This document shows positions 44,027 through 52,834 of a stretch of 64,000 bases of DNA, piece after piece. How positions within the stretch are numbered: position 1 is the stretch's first letter; each line of letters opens with the position of its first letter. The stretch covers positions 3,815 to 67,814 of the forward strand of contig CAYZXT010000011.1 in NCBI GenBank assembly GCA_964482515.1. The letters are read 5' to 3'. The translations under genes and the position numbers were made by a program. A model generated the notes under the pieces. The model was not told the DNA's origin. It ran no database searches and saw only the letters and a list, made by a program, of their open reading frames with translations. Source of the stretch: CAYZXT01 sp964482515. Its GTDB lineage: Bacteria; Elusimicrobiota; Elusimicrobia; FEN-1173.

Positions 44027-44671
44027 ATGATTCGTGGCATATTTGTGACAGGAACCGACACCGGGGTGGGGAAGACGATCGTCTCCAGTTTGCTGGCCGA
44101 AAGTTTGGTCCGGCAAGGCATCATAGTGGGCGTGATGAAACCCTATCTCAGCGGCGGTTGGAGCGATGCCCGCGCGTTGAAAAAAGCGGCGAACTCGGCG
44201 GACAAACTCGAAGTGATTTCCCCGGCGTTTTATGCGGAACCTTTGGCTCCCGCGGCGTCGTCCCTTCGCGGAAAACGCGTGGCGCCATTCAAGAAAGTTT
44301 TCAACGCGTACCGGCAATTGAGCCGGCGGCACGATCGGCTGATCGTGGAAGGCATCGGCGGCGCGTTGGTCCCCTTGGAAAATGATTTCTCCGTCGCCGA
44401 CATGGCCAAGGTTTTTGGCCTGCCGGTGTGGATCGTGGCCCGCGCCGGGCTTGGGACCATCAACCATACGTTGCTGACCCTGGAAGCGTTTCGGCGGCGC
44501 AAAGTCTCCGTGGAACGGATCATCCTGAACCGATATCGAGGGAATAACGTGGCGGAAAAAACAAACCCACCCATACTCAGACGACTCACCGGATTGCCCG
44601 TCACTCTGCTTCCTCCCGTCACCGCCTCAAACCGCGCGCGCGCCGGCCGTCAACTGGCCCGGCTTTTTTAA
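44027..44671 (+). CDS. bioD: Dethiobiotin synthetase
   Basis: BioD closes the ureido ring of dethiobiotin with ATP and CO2. The product starts MIRGIFVTGTDTGVGKTIVSSLL, the family's GTDTxVGKT P-loop. Next come VGVMKPYLSGG (substrate lysine), VEGIGGALVPLENDFSVADMAKVFGLPVWIVARAGLGTINHTLLT and the adenine-side IILNRY. ATG 44027, four bases after the bioF stop, gives 214 residues; a TTG at 44003 would add eight residues and overlap bioF. Five bases separate the last sense codon region from the bioA start, so the genes are tightly coupled. Confidence 0.95.
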   Translation: MIRGIFVTGTDTGVGKTIVSSLLAESLVRQGIIVGVMKPYLSGGWSDARALKKAANSADKLEVISPAFYAEPLAPAASSLRGKRVAPFKKVFNAYRQLSRRHDRLIVEGIGGALVPLENDFSVADMAKVFGLPVWIVARAGLGTINHTLLTLEAFRRRKVSVERIILNRYRGNNVAEKTNPPILRRLTGLPVTLLPPVTASNRARAGRQLARLF

Positions 44672-44672
44672 G

Positions 44673-46136
44673 ATGATGGCCCTGTCCCCCGACGCGCTCG
44701 CCCGCCTGGACAAGAAGCACGTCTGGCATCCCTTCACCCAGCAGGCGGATTGGAACGCGCAGGAACCGACGATCATCCGTTCCGCCAAAGGCAGTTATCT
44801 CACGGACGCCAAGGGCCGCCGCTATCTCGACGGCGTTTCATCCCTCTGGGTCACGGTCCACGGGCATAACCATCCGGCGCTGAACCGCGCCCTTGTCCAA
44901 CAGATGAAGCGCATGGCGCACACGACCTTTTTGGGGTTGACCCACGAGCCGGCGATCCTCCTTGCGAAAGAGTTGGTCGATATCGCGCCGAAGGGTCTCT
45001 CCCGCGTGTTCTATTCCGACAACGGCTCCACGTCCGTGGAAGTCGCGCTCAAGATGGCCTACCAATACTGGGTCCAGAAGAATGGCAAGACATCTCGGAC
45101 CGAATTCCTCGCCCTGGAAAATTCCTACCACGGCGACACGTTGGGTTCCGTCTCCGTCGGCGGCATCCGCCTGTTCCATTCCAAATTCCGTCCGCTCCTG
45201 TTCAAGGCGCGCTTCGCCATGAGCCCCTATTGCTACCGCTGCCCCTTCCGGAAAAAAGACGCGTCCTACGCGGGACGCTGCCGCACGAACGCGGGCGACG
45301 CGCCCGCCGCCGCGCCGAAGCCCGGCGACCGGCGGGAAGGGACCGGGTGCAAGTGGGAATGTCTTGGGAGCGTTGAAACTAAATTGCGCGAAGGAAAAAA
45401 TCGTTTGGCGGCCATGGTGGTGGAGCCCTTGGTGCAGGGCGCGTCCGGCATGATCGTGACGCCGCCGGGATATCTGAAGGGCGTGGAGCGCCTCTGCCGG
45501 AAATACGGCGTCCTCCTGATCGCCGACGAGGTGGCCACGGGTTTCGGCCGAACGGGGACGATGTTCGCGGCGGACCGCGAGAAAGTGGCGCCGGATTTCC
45601 TCTGCGTCGCGAAGTCCGTCACCGGGGGCTACCTCCCGCTGGCCGCGACGCTGACGACGGAAAAGATCTACGGCGCCTTCCTCGGCAAGTTCGAGGAGTT
45701 CAAAACGTTTTTTCACGGACACACCTACACCGCCAATCCGCTGGCCTGCGCCGTGGCCCTGGAGAATTTGAACGTCTATCGCAAGGAACGGCTGCTGGCG
45801 TCCCTGCCGCGCAAGGTGAATTCGATCGCGGAGACGCTCCTGCGCCTGCGCTCTCACCCCATGGTGGGCGACGTCCGGCAGATCGGCATGATGGCGGGGA
45901 TCGAACTGGTGGGCGACAGGCGGACGCAGAAGCCTTTTCCGCCGGCGCGCAAGATCGGCCAGAAGGTTTGCGCCGCGGCGCGCAGGCGCGGCCTTTGGAT
46001 CCGCCCGCTCGGCGACGTCATCGTGCTGATGCCGCCCTTGGCCGTTTCGGAGGCGGACCTGTCCAAAATGCTGCGCGCCGTCGAAGAATCGATCGCGGAG
46101 GTCTGGGCCGCGGAGGGGAAATCCTCGTGGCGATAA
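44673..46136 (+). CDS. bioA: Adenosylmethionine-8-amino-7-oxononanoate aminotransferase
   Basis: BioA transaminates 8-amino-7-oxononanoate to 7,8-diaminopelargonate. The class III aminotransferase shows KHVWHPFTQQADW, YLDGVSSLWVTVHGHNHP, FYSDNGSTSVEVALKMAYQYW, ENSYHGDTLGSVSVGG, LIADEVATGFGRTGTMFA and the PLP lysine in CVAKSVTGGYLPLAATL. At 487 residues it is longer than the roughly 430 of the E. coli enzyme. The extra length comes mainly from a cysteine-rich insertion at about residues 183-232 (CYRCPF..., C...C, GCKWECL) interrupted by an Ala/Pro/Asp linker. Related CxRCP insertions occur in the Bacillus-type enzymes. Confidence 0.95.
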   Translation: MMALSPDALARLDKKHVWHPFTQQADWNAQEPTIIRSAKGSYLTDAKGRRYLDGVSSLWVTVHGHNHPALNRALVQQMKRMAHTTFLGLTHEPAILLAKELVDIAPKGLSRVFYSDNGSTSVEVALKMAYQYWVQKNGKTSRTEFLALENSYHGDTLGSVSVGGIRLFHSKFRPLLFKARFAMSPYCYRCPFRKKDASYAGRCRTNAGDAPAAAPKPGDRREGTGCKWECLGSVETKLREGKNRLAAMVVEPLVQGASGMIVTPPGYLKGVERLCRKYGVLLIADEVATGFGRTGTMFAADREKVAPDFLCVAKSVTGGYLPLAATLTTEKIYGAFLGKFEEFKTFFHGHTYTANPLACAVALENLNVYRKERLLASLPRKVNSIAETLLRLRSHPMVGDVRQIGMMAGIELVGDRRTQKPFPPARKIGQKVCAAARRRGLWIRPLGDVIVLMPPLAVSEADLSKMLRAVEESIAEVWAAEGKSSWR

Positions 46137-47467
46137 AATCCACGAAGGAGCGCTGGTCGTTCTTCCTGCTGTTCTTCGCCTATCTCTTCCTCTGTTTCGC
46201 GCTGCTCAGCCAACCGGAGCGCGGCGCGCTTTTCTTCTTCCTTTTGGAAACCTTGCTTGTGGCCGTGGCCTGGACGCTGGGCGCGGACGTGGCCGCGCTC
46301 CTCATCCTGGTGGCGTCCCTCGTCTTGCTGGGTCTGTGGTTCCAGTGGCCGGCGGACCAGAAGCTGTTCCTGGTTTTGTCCGTGCCGCAGATGTGGCTGA
46401 TCTATTCGTTCCTGCATGCGTTTGATAAGAAAAATTTCCAATGGCGGCTGGACCACGCCGCGGCGAAATCGGACCTGGAGAAAAGCAACCGCGACCTCAC
46501 CCAAGACATCAATTTTTTCAACAATTGGCTGGAGCATAATAAAGTGAAGTCCGCGCGCCGCGAGCAAATGTCCCAATGCGCGCGGAACCTGGGCGCCGTC
46601 CTGAAGGCGGACCAGGTTCAAGCGCGGTTGGTCGAGTCCGCGCAGCAGACGTTCCCCGACGAAAAAATCCAGCTCACCGGGCTTTTGGACACCGACCCCG
46701 CGGACGCGCGCGTCCTGCAGCGCGGACAGCCCGTCCTGTGCGAGGACCTGTTCGACGATCCCCGTTTTCGCGGCACACACGTGGAGATCAGCACGCGCTC
46801 TTTTTTGGTCGCGCCCGTTTGGGTGGAGAACAAGATCGTCGGAGCGCTGCGGGTGGAAAGCCCCGTCCCCAAGCGGTTCGGGAAGGACGACCTGCGGTTG
46901 CTGGAGGCGCTCACCACGATGGGTTCCCTGGCCCTGGACAACGCGCTCCTCTACCAGCGCATCGAGCAGCTGGCCGTGCGCGACGGACTGACGAACCTTC
47001 TGACGCATAAAGCCTTCGAGGAGCGTCTGGAGGAGGAAATCCTCCGCGCCGGGCGCTATCACTATCCCGTCAGCCTCGCGATGGTGGACGTGGACCATTT
47101 CAAGAAGGTGAACGACAGCTACGGCCACGCGGCCGGGGACGACGTGCTCCGCCGGCTGTCGACGCTGCTGGCCGGAGCGGTGCGACCCGTGGACCTGGCG
47201 GCGCGGTACGGCGGCGAGGAGTTCTGTCTTCTCCTGGTGGACGTCGACAACGCGTCCGCGGTCGCCGTCGCCGAACAGCTCCGGCTCGCCCTATCGGCGG
47301 AGGAGTTTTCGTCCGCCGGAAAGAGATTCCGCGTCACCATGAGCGTCGGCGTGGCCACCTATCCGGCGGAGGCCGCGACGCCCCAGCAGCTCGTCCGCAC
47401 CGCGGACCAGCGGCTCTACGCGGCTAAGACCGGCGGGCGGAACCGGACCGTGGGAGGGGCTGCGTGA
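46127..47467 (+). CDS. Membrane diguanylate cyclase with GAF-like and GGDEF domains (first of pair)
   Basis: The start is probably GTG 46127 (GGAGG at 46112-46116), overlapping bioA by ten bases. Three to four hydrophobic helices occupy residues 10-95, followed by a coiled coil, a GAF-like domain (about 135-265) and a GGDEF domain. The active site reads AARYGGEEFCLLL. RPVD lies five residues before GGEEF and fits the RxxD inhibitory I-site, so product feedback is expected. It makes cyclic di-GMP from two GTP. The following gene overlaps its stop (GTGA) and encodes a second cyclase of similar layout. Confidence 0.92.
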   Translation: MAIKSTKERWSFFLLFFAYLFLCFALLSQPERGALFFFLLETLLVAVAWTLGADVAALLILVASLVLLGLWFQWPADQKLFLVLSVPQMWLIYSFLHAFDKKNFQWRLDHAAAKSDLEKSNRDLTQDINFFNNWLEHNKVKSARREQMSQCARNLGAVLKADQVQARLVESAQQTFPDEKIQLTGLLDTDPADARVLQRGQPVLCEDLFDDPRFRGTHVEISTRSFLVAPVWVENKIVGALRVESPVPKRFGKDDLRLLEALTTMGSLALDNALLYQRIEQLAVRDGLTNLLTHKAFEERLEEEILRAGRYHYPVSLAMVDVDHFKKVNDSYGHAAGDDVLRRLSTLLAGAVRPVDLAARYGGEEFCLLLVDVDNASAVAVAEQLRLALSAEEFSSAGKRFRVTMSVGVATYPAEAATPQQLVRTADQRLYAAKTGGRNRTVGGAA

Positions 47468-48702
47468 GCATCGAACTCCTCCTGTGGGCGCTGCTTCCCT
47501 TCATCGGGATCTGGCTGCCGGAGACCGCGGCCTGGGTCGGCGTGGGCGTCGGCGGCTTGGGGTTGATGTCCAGCATCTTCCGCGCGGTCGCTCCCTGGGA
47601 AGTGGGGCTCGCGGCTGCGGCGGCCTGGGGGTTGGCGTCGGGATACGTCCTCCATGTCGGGCGCGCCGTGCGGCTGGGACAGAAGGAGGCGATGACGGCC
47701 CTCGCCCGGCTCAAGGAACAAAACATTTCCATCCAGCGCGAGCACGCGCGTTTGAAGAACGCCGTGGACAAATTCGAGCGTGAGGAAAACAGCGCTTTCC
47801 AGGTCTACAGCCTCGCGAAATCGCTGACGGAGTCCATCTCCATGGACAGCCTGATCGGCCGCTTCACCCACGTCCTGAACAAAATAACGGGCTCGTCCGA
47901 TTTTCTGCTCTACCTGGCGCCTCGCCCCGGGGAGGAAATGGAACTGAGGGTGAAAAACGGTCCCTGGAACCTCGAATCTCTTCCCAGGAATCAACCGACC
48001 AGGCATTCGCAGCTTCTGCCGGCCGGCGAGGGCGCGCTGCTGCAGGTGCCCTTGTGGCAGTCGGAGGACTTGATCGGCCTGCTGTGGGTGCGCTGGAAAG
48101 AAAAGGGACACCCGGCCGTGGAGGACATCGAGCGCATGCTGGAGCACCTGATCATCGGGTTCCAGAAGGCCCAGCTCTTCGCGCGGATGGAATCCATGTC
48201 GTTGTTGGACGGCCTGACGGGCGTGATGCGCCGCCAGCCGCTGATGGACCACATCCAGGCGGAATGGAACCGCGCCAGCACCTTCAAAACGTCCTTTTGC
48301 TTCATGATCGTGGACGTGGACCATTTCAAACGGATCAACGACACCTACGGCCATCAGGCGGGCGATATGGTCCTGTCGCGCCTGGGAGCCGTTTTGAAAG
48401 AGGGGATTTACGAGACGGACTCCGTGGGCCGCTACGGCGGCGAGGAGTTCGGCATCCTGCTGCCGCGCGCGGAACCGGAGGGCGTCCGGCGGAAAGCCGA
48501 GGGGCTGCGCCGCCGCGTGGAGGCGGAAGCGTTCTCCAGCGGACTGCAGAACATCTACCTGACCATCAGCATCGGCCTGGCCCATTTTCCGCGGGACGGC
48601 CGGACCGTGGAAGAGATCATCGCCGCGGCGGACAGGGCCCTCTACGCCGCCAAGGACACGGGGCGGAACCGCGTGGTGGATTTTTCGGACGTGAAAAAAT
48701 AG
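47464..48702 (+). CDS. Membrane diguanylate cyclase with GAF-like and GGDEF domains (second of pair)
   Basis: This 412-residue protein has two hydrophobic helices near residues 3-65, a coiled coil (about 75-110), a GAF-like sensor region (about 120-240) and a GGDEF domain with MIVDVDHFKRINDTYGHQAGD and SVGRYGGEEFGILL. Unlike the first cyclase, the I-site position reads YETD instead of RxxD, so inhibitory product binding at this site is probably lost. The start is GTG 47464, overlapping the upstream stop. The TAG stop is part of the -35 box of the next promoter. Confidence 0.92.
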   Translation: MSIELLLWALLPFIGIWLPETAAWVGVGVGGLGLMSSIFRAVAPWEVGLAAAAAWGLASGYVLHVGRAVRLGQKEAMTALARLKEQNISIQREHARLKNAVDKFEREENSAFQVYSLAKSLTESISMDSLIGRFTHVLNKITGSSDFLLYLAPRPGEEMELRVKNGPWNLESLPRNQPTRHSQLLPAGEGALLQVPLWQSEDLIGLLWVRWKEKGHPAVEDIERMLEHLIIGFQKAQLFARMESMSLLDGLTGVMRRQPLMDHIQAEWNRASTFKTSFCFMIVDVDHFKRINDTYGHQAGDMVLSRLGAVLKEGIYETDSVGRYGGEEFGILLPRAEPEGVRRKAEGLRRRVEAEAFSSGLQNIYLTISIGLAHFPRDGRTVEEIIAAADRALYAAKDTGRNRVVDFSDVKK

Positions 48703-48728
48703 ACAAGGATGTCGCGACTTCCTACAAT
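48700..48728 (+). promoter_or_regulatory. Promoter of the cyclophilin gene
   Basis: TAGACA (48700-48705, five of six matches, overlapping the TAG stop of the cyclase gene) and TACAAT (48723-48728, five of six) are spaced by exactly 17 bases. A CAAGGA/TCCTTG inverted repeat (48704-48709 and 48733-48738) surrounds the -10 region and might bind a regulator. Confidence 0.75.
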
Positions 48729-48790
48729 AATGTCCTTGCGCGGCCCCGGCGCGTATCCCGGGGCACTAAAAATAGAACAGGGAGGTTCAG

Positions 48791-49405
48791 ATGAAACGGG
48801 GCTTGTGGGTGTTGGGTTTGTCGACGGCTTTGCTTTTCTGCATCGCCCGAGAGGGGTACACTGTGGAGAAAGACAGCTGGAAGAAGGAAAAGGGCACCTA
48901 CGCTGTGTTCGATACGACCAAAGGGGAGATCGTCTGCCGCCTCTTTGCGGATAAGACGCCGAAGACCATTGAGAATTTCGTTGGACTCGCCGAGGGAACC
49001 AAAGCCTTCACCGATCCCAAGACCGGCGCCCAGGCGAAGCGGCCGTTCTACGACGGCCTCGTCTTCCACCGCGTCATCCCGAATTTCATGATACAGGGCG
49101 GCGATCCGCTCGGCACCGGCACCGGCGGCCCCGGGTACCGTTTCGAGGACGAGTTCCGCTCGGAACTCCAGTTCGACAAGCCGGGCAAGCTCGCCATGGC
49201 GAACTCCGGCCCGAACACCAATGGTTCGCAGTTCTTCATCACCGTGGCGGCGACACCGTGGCTGAATAACCACCACACGATCTTCGGCGAAGTGATCCAG
49301 GGCCAGGACGTGGCGGACGCCATCAGCAACGCCCCCCGCGGCGCCATGGACCGTCCCACCGAGGCCATCTCGATCAAGACGCTCAAGATCGTTAAGGTGA
49401 AATAA
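48791..49405 (+). CDS. Exported cyclophilin-type peptidyl-prolyl isomerase
   Basis: The 204-residue protein has a signal sequence (MKRGLWVLGLSTALLFCIA; the cysteine could also be a lipobox) and then a cyclophilin domain. The latter has FYDGLVFHRVIPNFMIQGGDP (with the catalytic Arg), ANSGPNTNGSQFFITVAATPWLNNHHTIFGEV and a short C-terminal strand. It is expected to speed proline isomerisation of exported proteins. GGGAGG at 48779-48784 is a strong ribosome-binding site. The small His/Cys gene follows ten bases downstream, so both may be on one transcript with the metal-uptake genes. Confidence 0.95.
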   Translation: MKRGLWVLGLSTALLFCIAREGYTVEKDSWKKEKGTYAVFDTTKGEIVCRLFADKTPKTIENFVGLAEGTKAFTDPKTGAQAKRPFYDGLVFHRVIPNFMIQGGDPLGTGTGGPGYRFEDEFRSELQFDKPGKLAMANSGPNTNGSQFFITVAATPWLNNHHTIFGEVIQGQDVADAISNAPRGAMDRPTEAISIKTLKIVKVK

Positions 49406-49415
49406 TCAGGGAGAT

Positions 49416-49697
49416 ATGAAAAAAGTTTCAAAGGTATTTTTCACAGCTGTTTTCATCGCGGCCCTTTGGGTCCAGGCGTTCCATCGCCACCATGTCCATG
49501 AAGCCGGCGTGTTCGAGCCGCACATCGACTGCGTGGTGTGCGCTTGGGCCCAGGGGTCGCACGTTTCCTATCTTTCCGCGGCGGATAATTCCGTCAAGTC
49601 CGGGGTCGCGGCGTTGTGCCTCTCCCAGGGGTCGGACCGCCTCTTTCCGCACACACTTCTCAGCGCTTCTCTCTCCCGAGCTCCTCCTCTCGCTTAG
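49416..49697 (+). CDS. Small exported His/Cys-containing protein
   Basis: A 93-residue product with a hydrophobic N-terminal segment (VFFTAVFIAALWVQAF) directly followed by HRHHVHEAG and, 13 residues later, HIDCVVCAWAQ. The histidine cluster plus CxxC, downstream of a signal-like helix, suggests metal binding, and the layout recalls DUF2946-type small proteins found with metal or haem uptake genes. AGGGAGAT lies upstream of the ATG. Its position just before the outer-membrane protein and the zinc-type ABC genes supports a metal role, which remains an inference. Confidence 0.7.
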   Translation: MKKVSKVFFTAVFIAALWVQAFHRHHVHEAGVFEPHIDCVVCAWAQGSHVSYLSAADNSVKSGVAALCLSQGSDRLFPHTLLSASLSRAPPLA

Positions 49698-49793
49698 CGT
49701 TCCCGGCCGTTCTTCGGCCGTTTGATCATTCATTTTGGGTTTGGTCGGCGCGGAACTGTTCCGCGCGGAATGATTTTTCAGCAGGAGGGAACC

Positions 49794-51062
49794 ATGCGTT
49801 TAAAACGAGCATTTTTCTTTGCGGCGGTATTGTTTTTATCCGCGGCCGCGGCGGCGCGCGCCGAGGACATCGGCGCCGGCTGGTTGCGTACGCAAACAGC
49901 CAACAACCTTAATCCGAACATCAGCGTCATCGCGGACGTCGTGGGCCTGACGGGCCCGCGGCGGGACGCGACCGTCAACCGGTTCGCGTTGCGGGAAACC
50001 GAAATCGGCCTCCAGGCGGCGGTGGATCCCTACGCCCGGGCCGATTTCTTCCTCGGCATCCACGAGGGGGAATCGCCGGAACTGGAAGAAGGGTACATCA
50101 CGCTCCTTTCCCTGCCCGGAGGGTTCCTGGCGCGGGGGGGGAAGTTCCTGGCCAACTTCGGCCGTTTGAACATGATCCATTCGCACGAGCGGCCCCAGGT
50201 CGACGCGCCCAAGGTCCTGGACGGTTTTCTGGGCGAGGAGGGGCTTAACGACACGGGTTTCGAAATCAGCCGGCTCTTCGCGCCGTTGGGCGTGTTCACC
50301 GAGCTTACCTACGGGATGCTGAACGGACTGGGCGGCGAGCACCAACACGGCGAAGGCTCCGGAGATACGGTCTTCGTTCAGGCCCTGGATGAAAACGGCG
50401 TGCCGCTCACTGACGTCAACGGGAATCCCATCTATAAGGAGGTGGCGTTGAACGAAGAAGAGGCGGACGCCCCGCGCACCATCCGGAACTTCGCCCACGT
50501 GGCCAAGGTCCGGTTCTACGCGGACCTCACCGAAGCGTCCAACATCGAGTTGGGCGTTTCCGGCGCGTTGCATCAGCCCGAGGGACATGAGCAGAGAAAA
50601 CTGGGCGGCGTGGACCTGACTTTCCGCTGGAAACCGCTACGGGAAGGACTCTACCGCTCGTTCATCTGGCGGAGCGAGGGGCTTTACTCCAGCCGCGTGT
50701 TGGAAGAGCGTACGGACATCACCGGCGCGGCGACGTCGCCCGAACGGAAGCTGGACCGGCGCGGCGCCTACAGCTACGTGGAATACCAGGCCGCCCGGCG
50801 GTGGCGTTTCGGCGTGCGGGGCGACTACGTGGAGGACCCCGAGGCGAAGGACGAGGTGTTCACGCTCGCGGACGGGTCTGTCCGCCAGGTGGAGAAGTCC
50901 ATCACCCGCGGCGTGTCGCCCTATGTCACGTTCACGCTCAGCGAGTTCAACCGCATCAGGACCCAGTATTCCCTCAACCGGCTTCCGGACGGGGAGAGCG
51001 AGCACCGCGGGTTCCTGCAGTGGACCGTGCTCCTCGGGCCCCACGGCGCGCATCCGTTCTAA
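49794..51062 (+). CDS. Outer-membrane beta-barrel protein linked to metal uptake
   Basis: The start is ATG 49794 with a strong AGGAGGGA site at 49782-49789. A signal peptide (MRLKRAFFFAAVLFLSAAAAARA) precedes a 400-residue beta-rich protein with alternating strands: NRFALRETEIGLQAAVDPYARADFF, FLARGGKFLANFGRLN, and a C-terminal barrel strand ending in HGAHPF with a terminal aromatic residue. A histidine/acidic loop (GEHQHGEGSGD) lies mid-protein. It lies 24 bases before the metal-binding ABC component and probably admits the same ion through the outer membrane. It is not a TonB-dependent receptor, since no plug domain is seen. Confidence 0.8.
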   Translation: MRLKRAFFFAAVLFLSAAAAARAEDIGAGWLRTQTANNLNPNISVIADVVGLTGPRRDATVNRFALRETEIGLQAAVDPYARADFFLGIHEGESPELEEGYITLLSLPGGFLARGGKFLANFGRLNMIHSHERPQVDAPKVLDGFLGEEGLNDTGFEISRLFAPLGVFTELTYGMLNGLGGEHQHGEGSGDTVFVQALDENGVPLTDVNGNPIYKEVALNEEEADAPRTIRNFAHVAKVRFYADLTEASNIELGVSGALHQPEGHEQRKLGGVDLTFRWKPLREGLYRSFIWRSEGLYSSRVLEERTDITGAATSPERKLDRRGAYSYVEYQAARRWRFGVRGDYVEDPEAKDEVFTLADGSVRQVEKSITRGVSPYVTFTLSEFNRIRTQYSLNRLPDGESEHRGFLQWTVLLGPHGAHPF

Positions 51063-51086
51063 ATATTTCCACAGAGGAGTTCTGCC

Positions 51087-52004
51087 ATGCGAACGATTCG
51101 AATGTTTATTTCCGCCGCGTTGTTGTTCGCCGCGCCGTCCCTGGCGCTGGCGAAGGTCCGCGTCGTCACGACCACGGAAGACCTGGCCGCCCTCGCCCGG
51201 GAGGTCGGAGGGGAATCCGCCGAGGTATCCGCCATCGCTAAGGGCTATCAGGACCCCCACTTCGTGGAGGCCAAGCCGAGTTACCTGCTGAAGCTCAAAC
51301 AGGCGGACCTGTTCATCCAGGTGGGATTGGAATTGGAGGTGGGATGGGCGCCGCCGTTGTTGAACAACGCCCGGAACCCGAAGATCCTTCCGGGGAATCC
51401 CGGTTTCATGGACGCTTCCGAAGGCTGCGACATCCTGCAAAAGCCTTCGGGCCGCGTGGACCGTTCCGAGGGCGACGTCCATCCGCTGGGCAATCCCCAC
51501 TTCTGGCTGGACCCGTCGAACGGACGCGTCATCGCGCGGAGCATCGCGCGAAAGCTGTCGCTGCTGGACGCGGCCCACGTCAAGGAGTATCAGGATAACT
51601 TGGCGCGCTTCGAGTCGCGTCTGACGGAAAAGGAGAAGGAGTGGGACGGGCTGGCCGCGCCCCTCAAGGGCATCCGGGTGGTGACCTATCATAACTCCTG
51701 GCCCAGCTTCGCCAAGCGGTTCGGCATCGAGGTGGCGAACTTCGTGGAACCGAAGCCCGGCATCCCTCCCTCGCCGGCCCATGTCCAAGCCCTGATGAAA
51801 CAGATCGAGGCGGAGAAGATCCCGCTCCTCCTGGTGGAACCGTACTTCGACACGAAGCTGCCGGAGAAGATCGCCCGCAAAACGGGAGCCAAGATGGTGG
51901 TGTTCCCGCCGTCGGTGGGTGCGGCGAAGGAAATCCACACCTATTTCGACTTGTTCGACCACGATCTGGCGTTGCTCCGGGAAGCGCTCGCGGTGGGGAA
52001 GTAG
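51087..52004 (+). CDS. Metal (zinc/manganese) ABC transporter substrate-binding protein
   Basis: This 305-residue cluster 9-type (ZnuA/TroA) binding protein has a signal peptide (MRTIRMFISAALLFAAPSLALA). The expected metal ligands are visible: His in KGYQDPHFVEAKPS, His in GNPHFWLDP, His in VVTYHNSWPSFAKRF and the acidic residue in EPYFD. It lacks the long His-rich loop of many ZnuA proteins, so zinc versus manganese cannot be decided. The permease gene starts two bases after its stop. AGAGGAG precedes the ATG. Confidence 0.92.
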   Translation: MRTIRMFISAALLFAAPSLALAKVRVVTTTEDLAALAREVGGESAEVSAIAKGYQDPHFVEAKPSYLLKLKQADLFIQVGLELEVGWAPPLLNNARNPKILPGNPGFMDASEGCDILQKPSGRVDRSEGDVHPLGNPHFWLDPSNGRVIARSIARKLSLLDAAHVKEYQDNLARFESRLTEKEKEWDGLAAPLKGIRVVTYHNSWPSFAKRFGIEVANFVEPKPGIPPSPAHVQALMKQIEAEKIPLLLVEPYFDTKLPEKIARKTGAKMVVFPPSVGAAKEIHTYFDLFDHDLALLREALAVGK

Positions 52005-52006
52005 CT

Positions 52007-52834
52007 ATGCACGATATACTTCAGCTCCTGTTGTGGCCGGCGCTGGCCTGCCTGGTGTTGACGGGCATCCACGCCTATCTGGGCCTGCACGTGGTCGAAC
52101 GCGGCGTGATCTTCGTGGACCTTTCCTTGGCGCAGGTGGCGGCCCTCGGAACGACGATCGCGTTCCTGGCGGGTTTCGATCTGCACGGCGAGGTGGCCTA
52201 CCTGTTCTCTCTCGGGTTCACTTTGATCGGGGCGGCCCTGTTCGCCCTCACCAGGTCCCGGAGGAGCCGGATCCCGCAGGAGGCCGTCATCGGCATCGTC
52301 TACGCCGTGAGCGCGGCCGCGGCCATCCTGATCATGGACCGTTTGCCCGAAGGGGCCGAGCACATCAAGCACATCCTGGTGGGAAACCTCCTGGCGGTGA
52401 GCCCCGCGGAAGTCGTCAAGATGGCCGTACTCTATTCCCTGATCGGCCTGCTCCATTGGATTTGGAGGAAACCATTCCTCGCCATCTCCACCGATCCGGA
52501 AGAGGCGCTCCGGCAAGGATACCGCGTGCGCCTGTGGGACTTCCTGTTCTATGGAACCTTTGGCCTGGTGGTCACTTCGTCGGTGGCCATCGCCGGCGTG
52601 CTGCTGGTATTTTCGTTCCTGATCGTTCCCTCCGTGGCGGCCATGTTGTTTTCCGAGAAGGTGGGCGTGCGATTGACGATCGGCTGGGTGATGGGGACGC
52701 TGGTCAGCCTGGCGGGGATGTACGCGTCCTACCGGCTGGACACGCCGACGGGGGCGACAGTGATCTGCGTCTTCGGGATCGCGCTGTGCGCTTTGGCGGC
52801 GGTGAATGCCGCGCGGGGCGCAATGAAGAATTAA
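52007..52834 (+). CDS. Metal ABC transporter permease (ZnuB/TroC family)
   Basis: The 275-residue polytopic protein has about eight hydrophobic helices. The N-terminal GVIFVDLSLAQVAALGTTIAFLAG corresponds to the family's GD(A/V)xSHAxLPG-type segment, and VVTSSVAIAGVLLVFSFLIVPSVAAMLF is the conserved late transmembrane stretch. It forms the membrane channel for the ion delivered by the upstream binding protein. No ATP-binding protein gene lies next to it: the following gene is on the other strand and overlaps its stop. The ATPase must be encoded elsewhere. Confidence 0.92.
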   Translation: MHDILQLLLWPALACLVLTGIHAYLGLHVVERGVIFVDLSLAQVAALGTTIAFLAGFDLHGEVAYLFSLGFTLIGAALFALTRSRRSRIPQEAVIGIVYAVSAAAAILIMDRLPEGAEHIKHILVGNLLAVSPAEVVKMAVLYSLIGLLHWIWRKPFLAISTDPEEALRQGYRVRLWDFLFYGTFGLVVTSSVAIAGVLLVFSFLIVPSVAAMLFSEKVGVRLTIGWVMGTLVSLAGMYASYRLDTPTGATVICVFGIALCALAAVNAARGAMKN

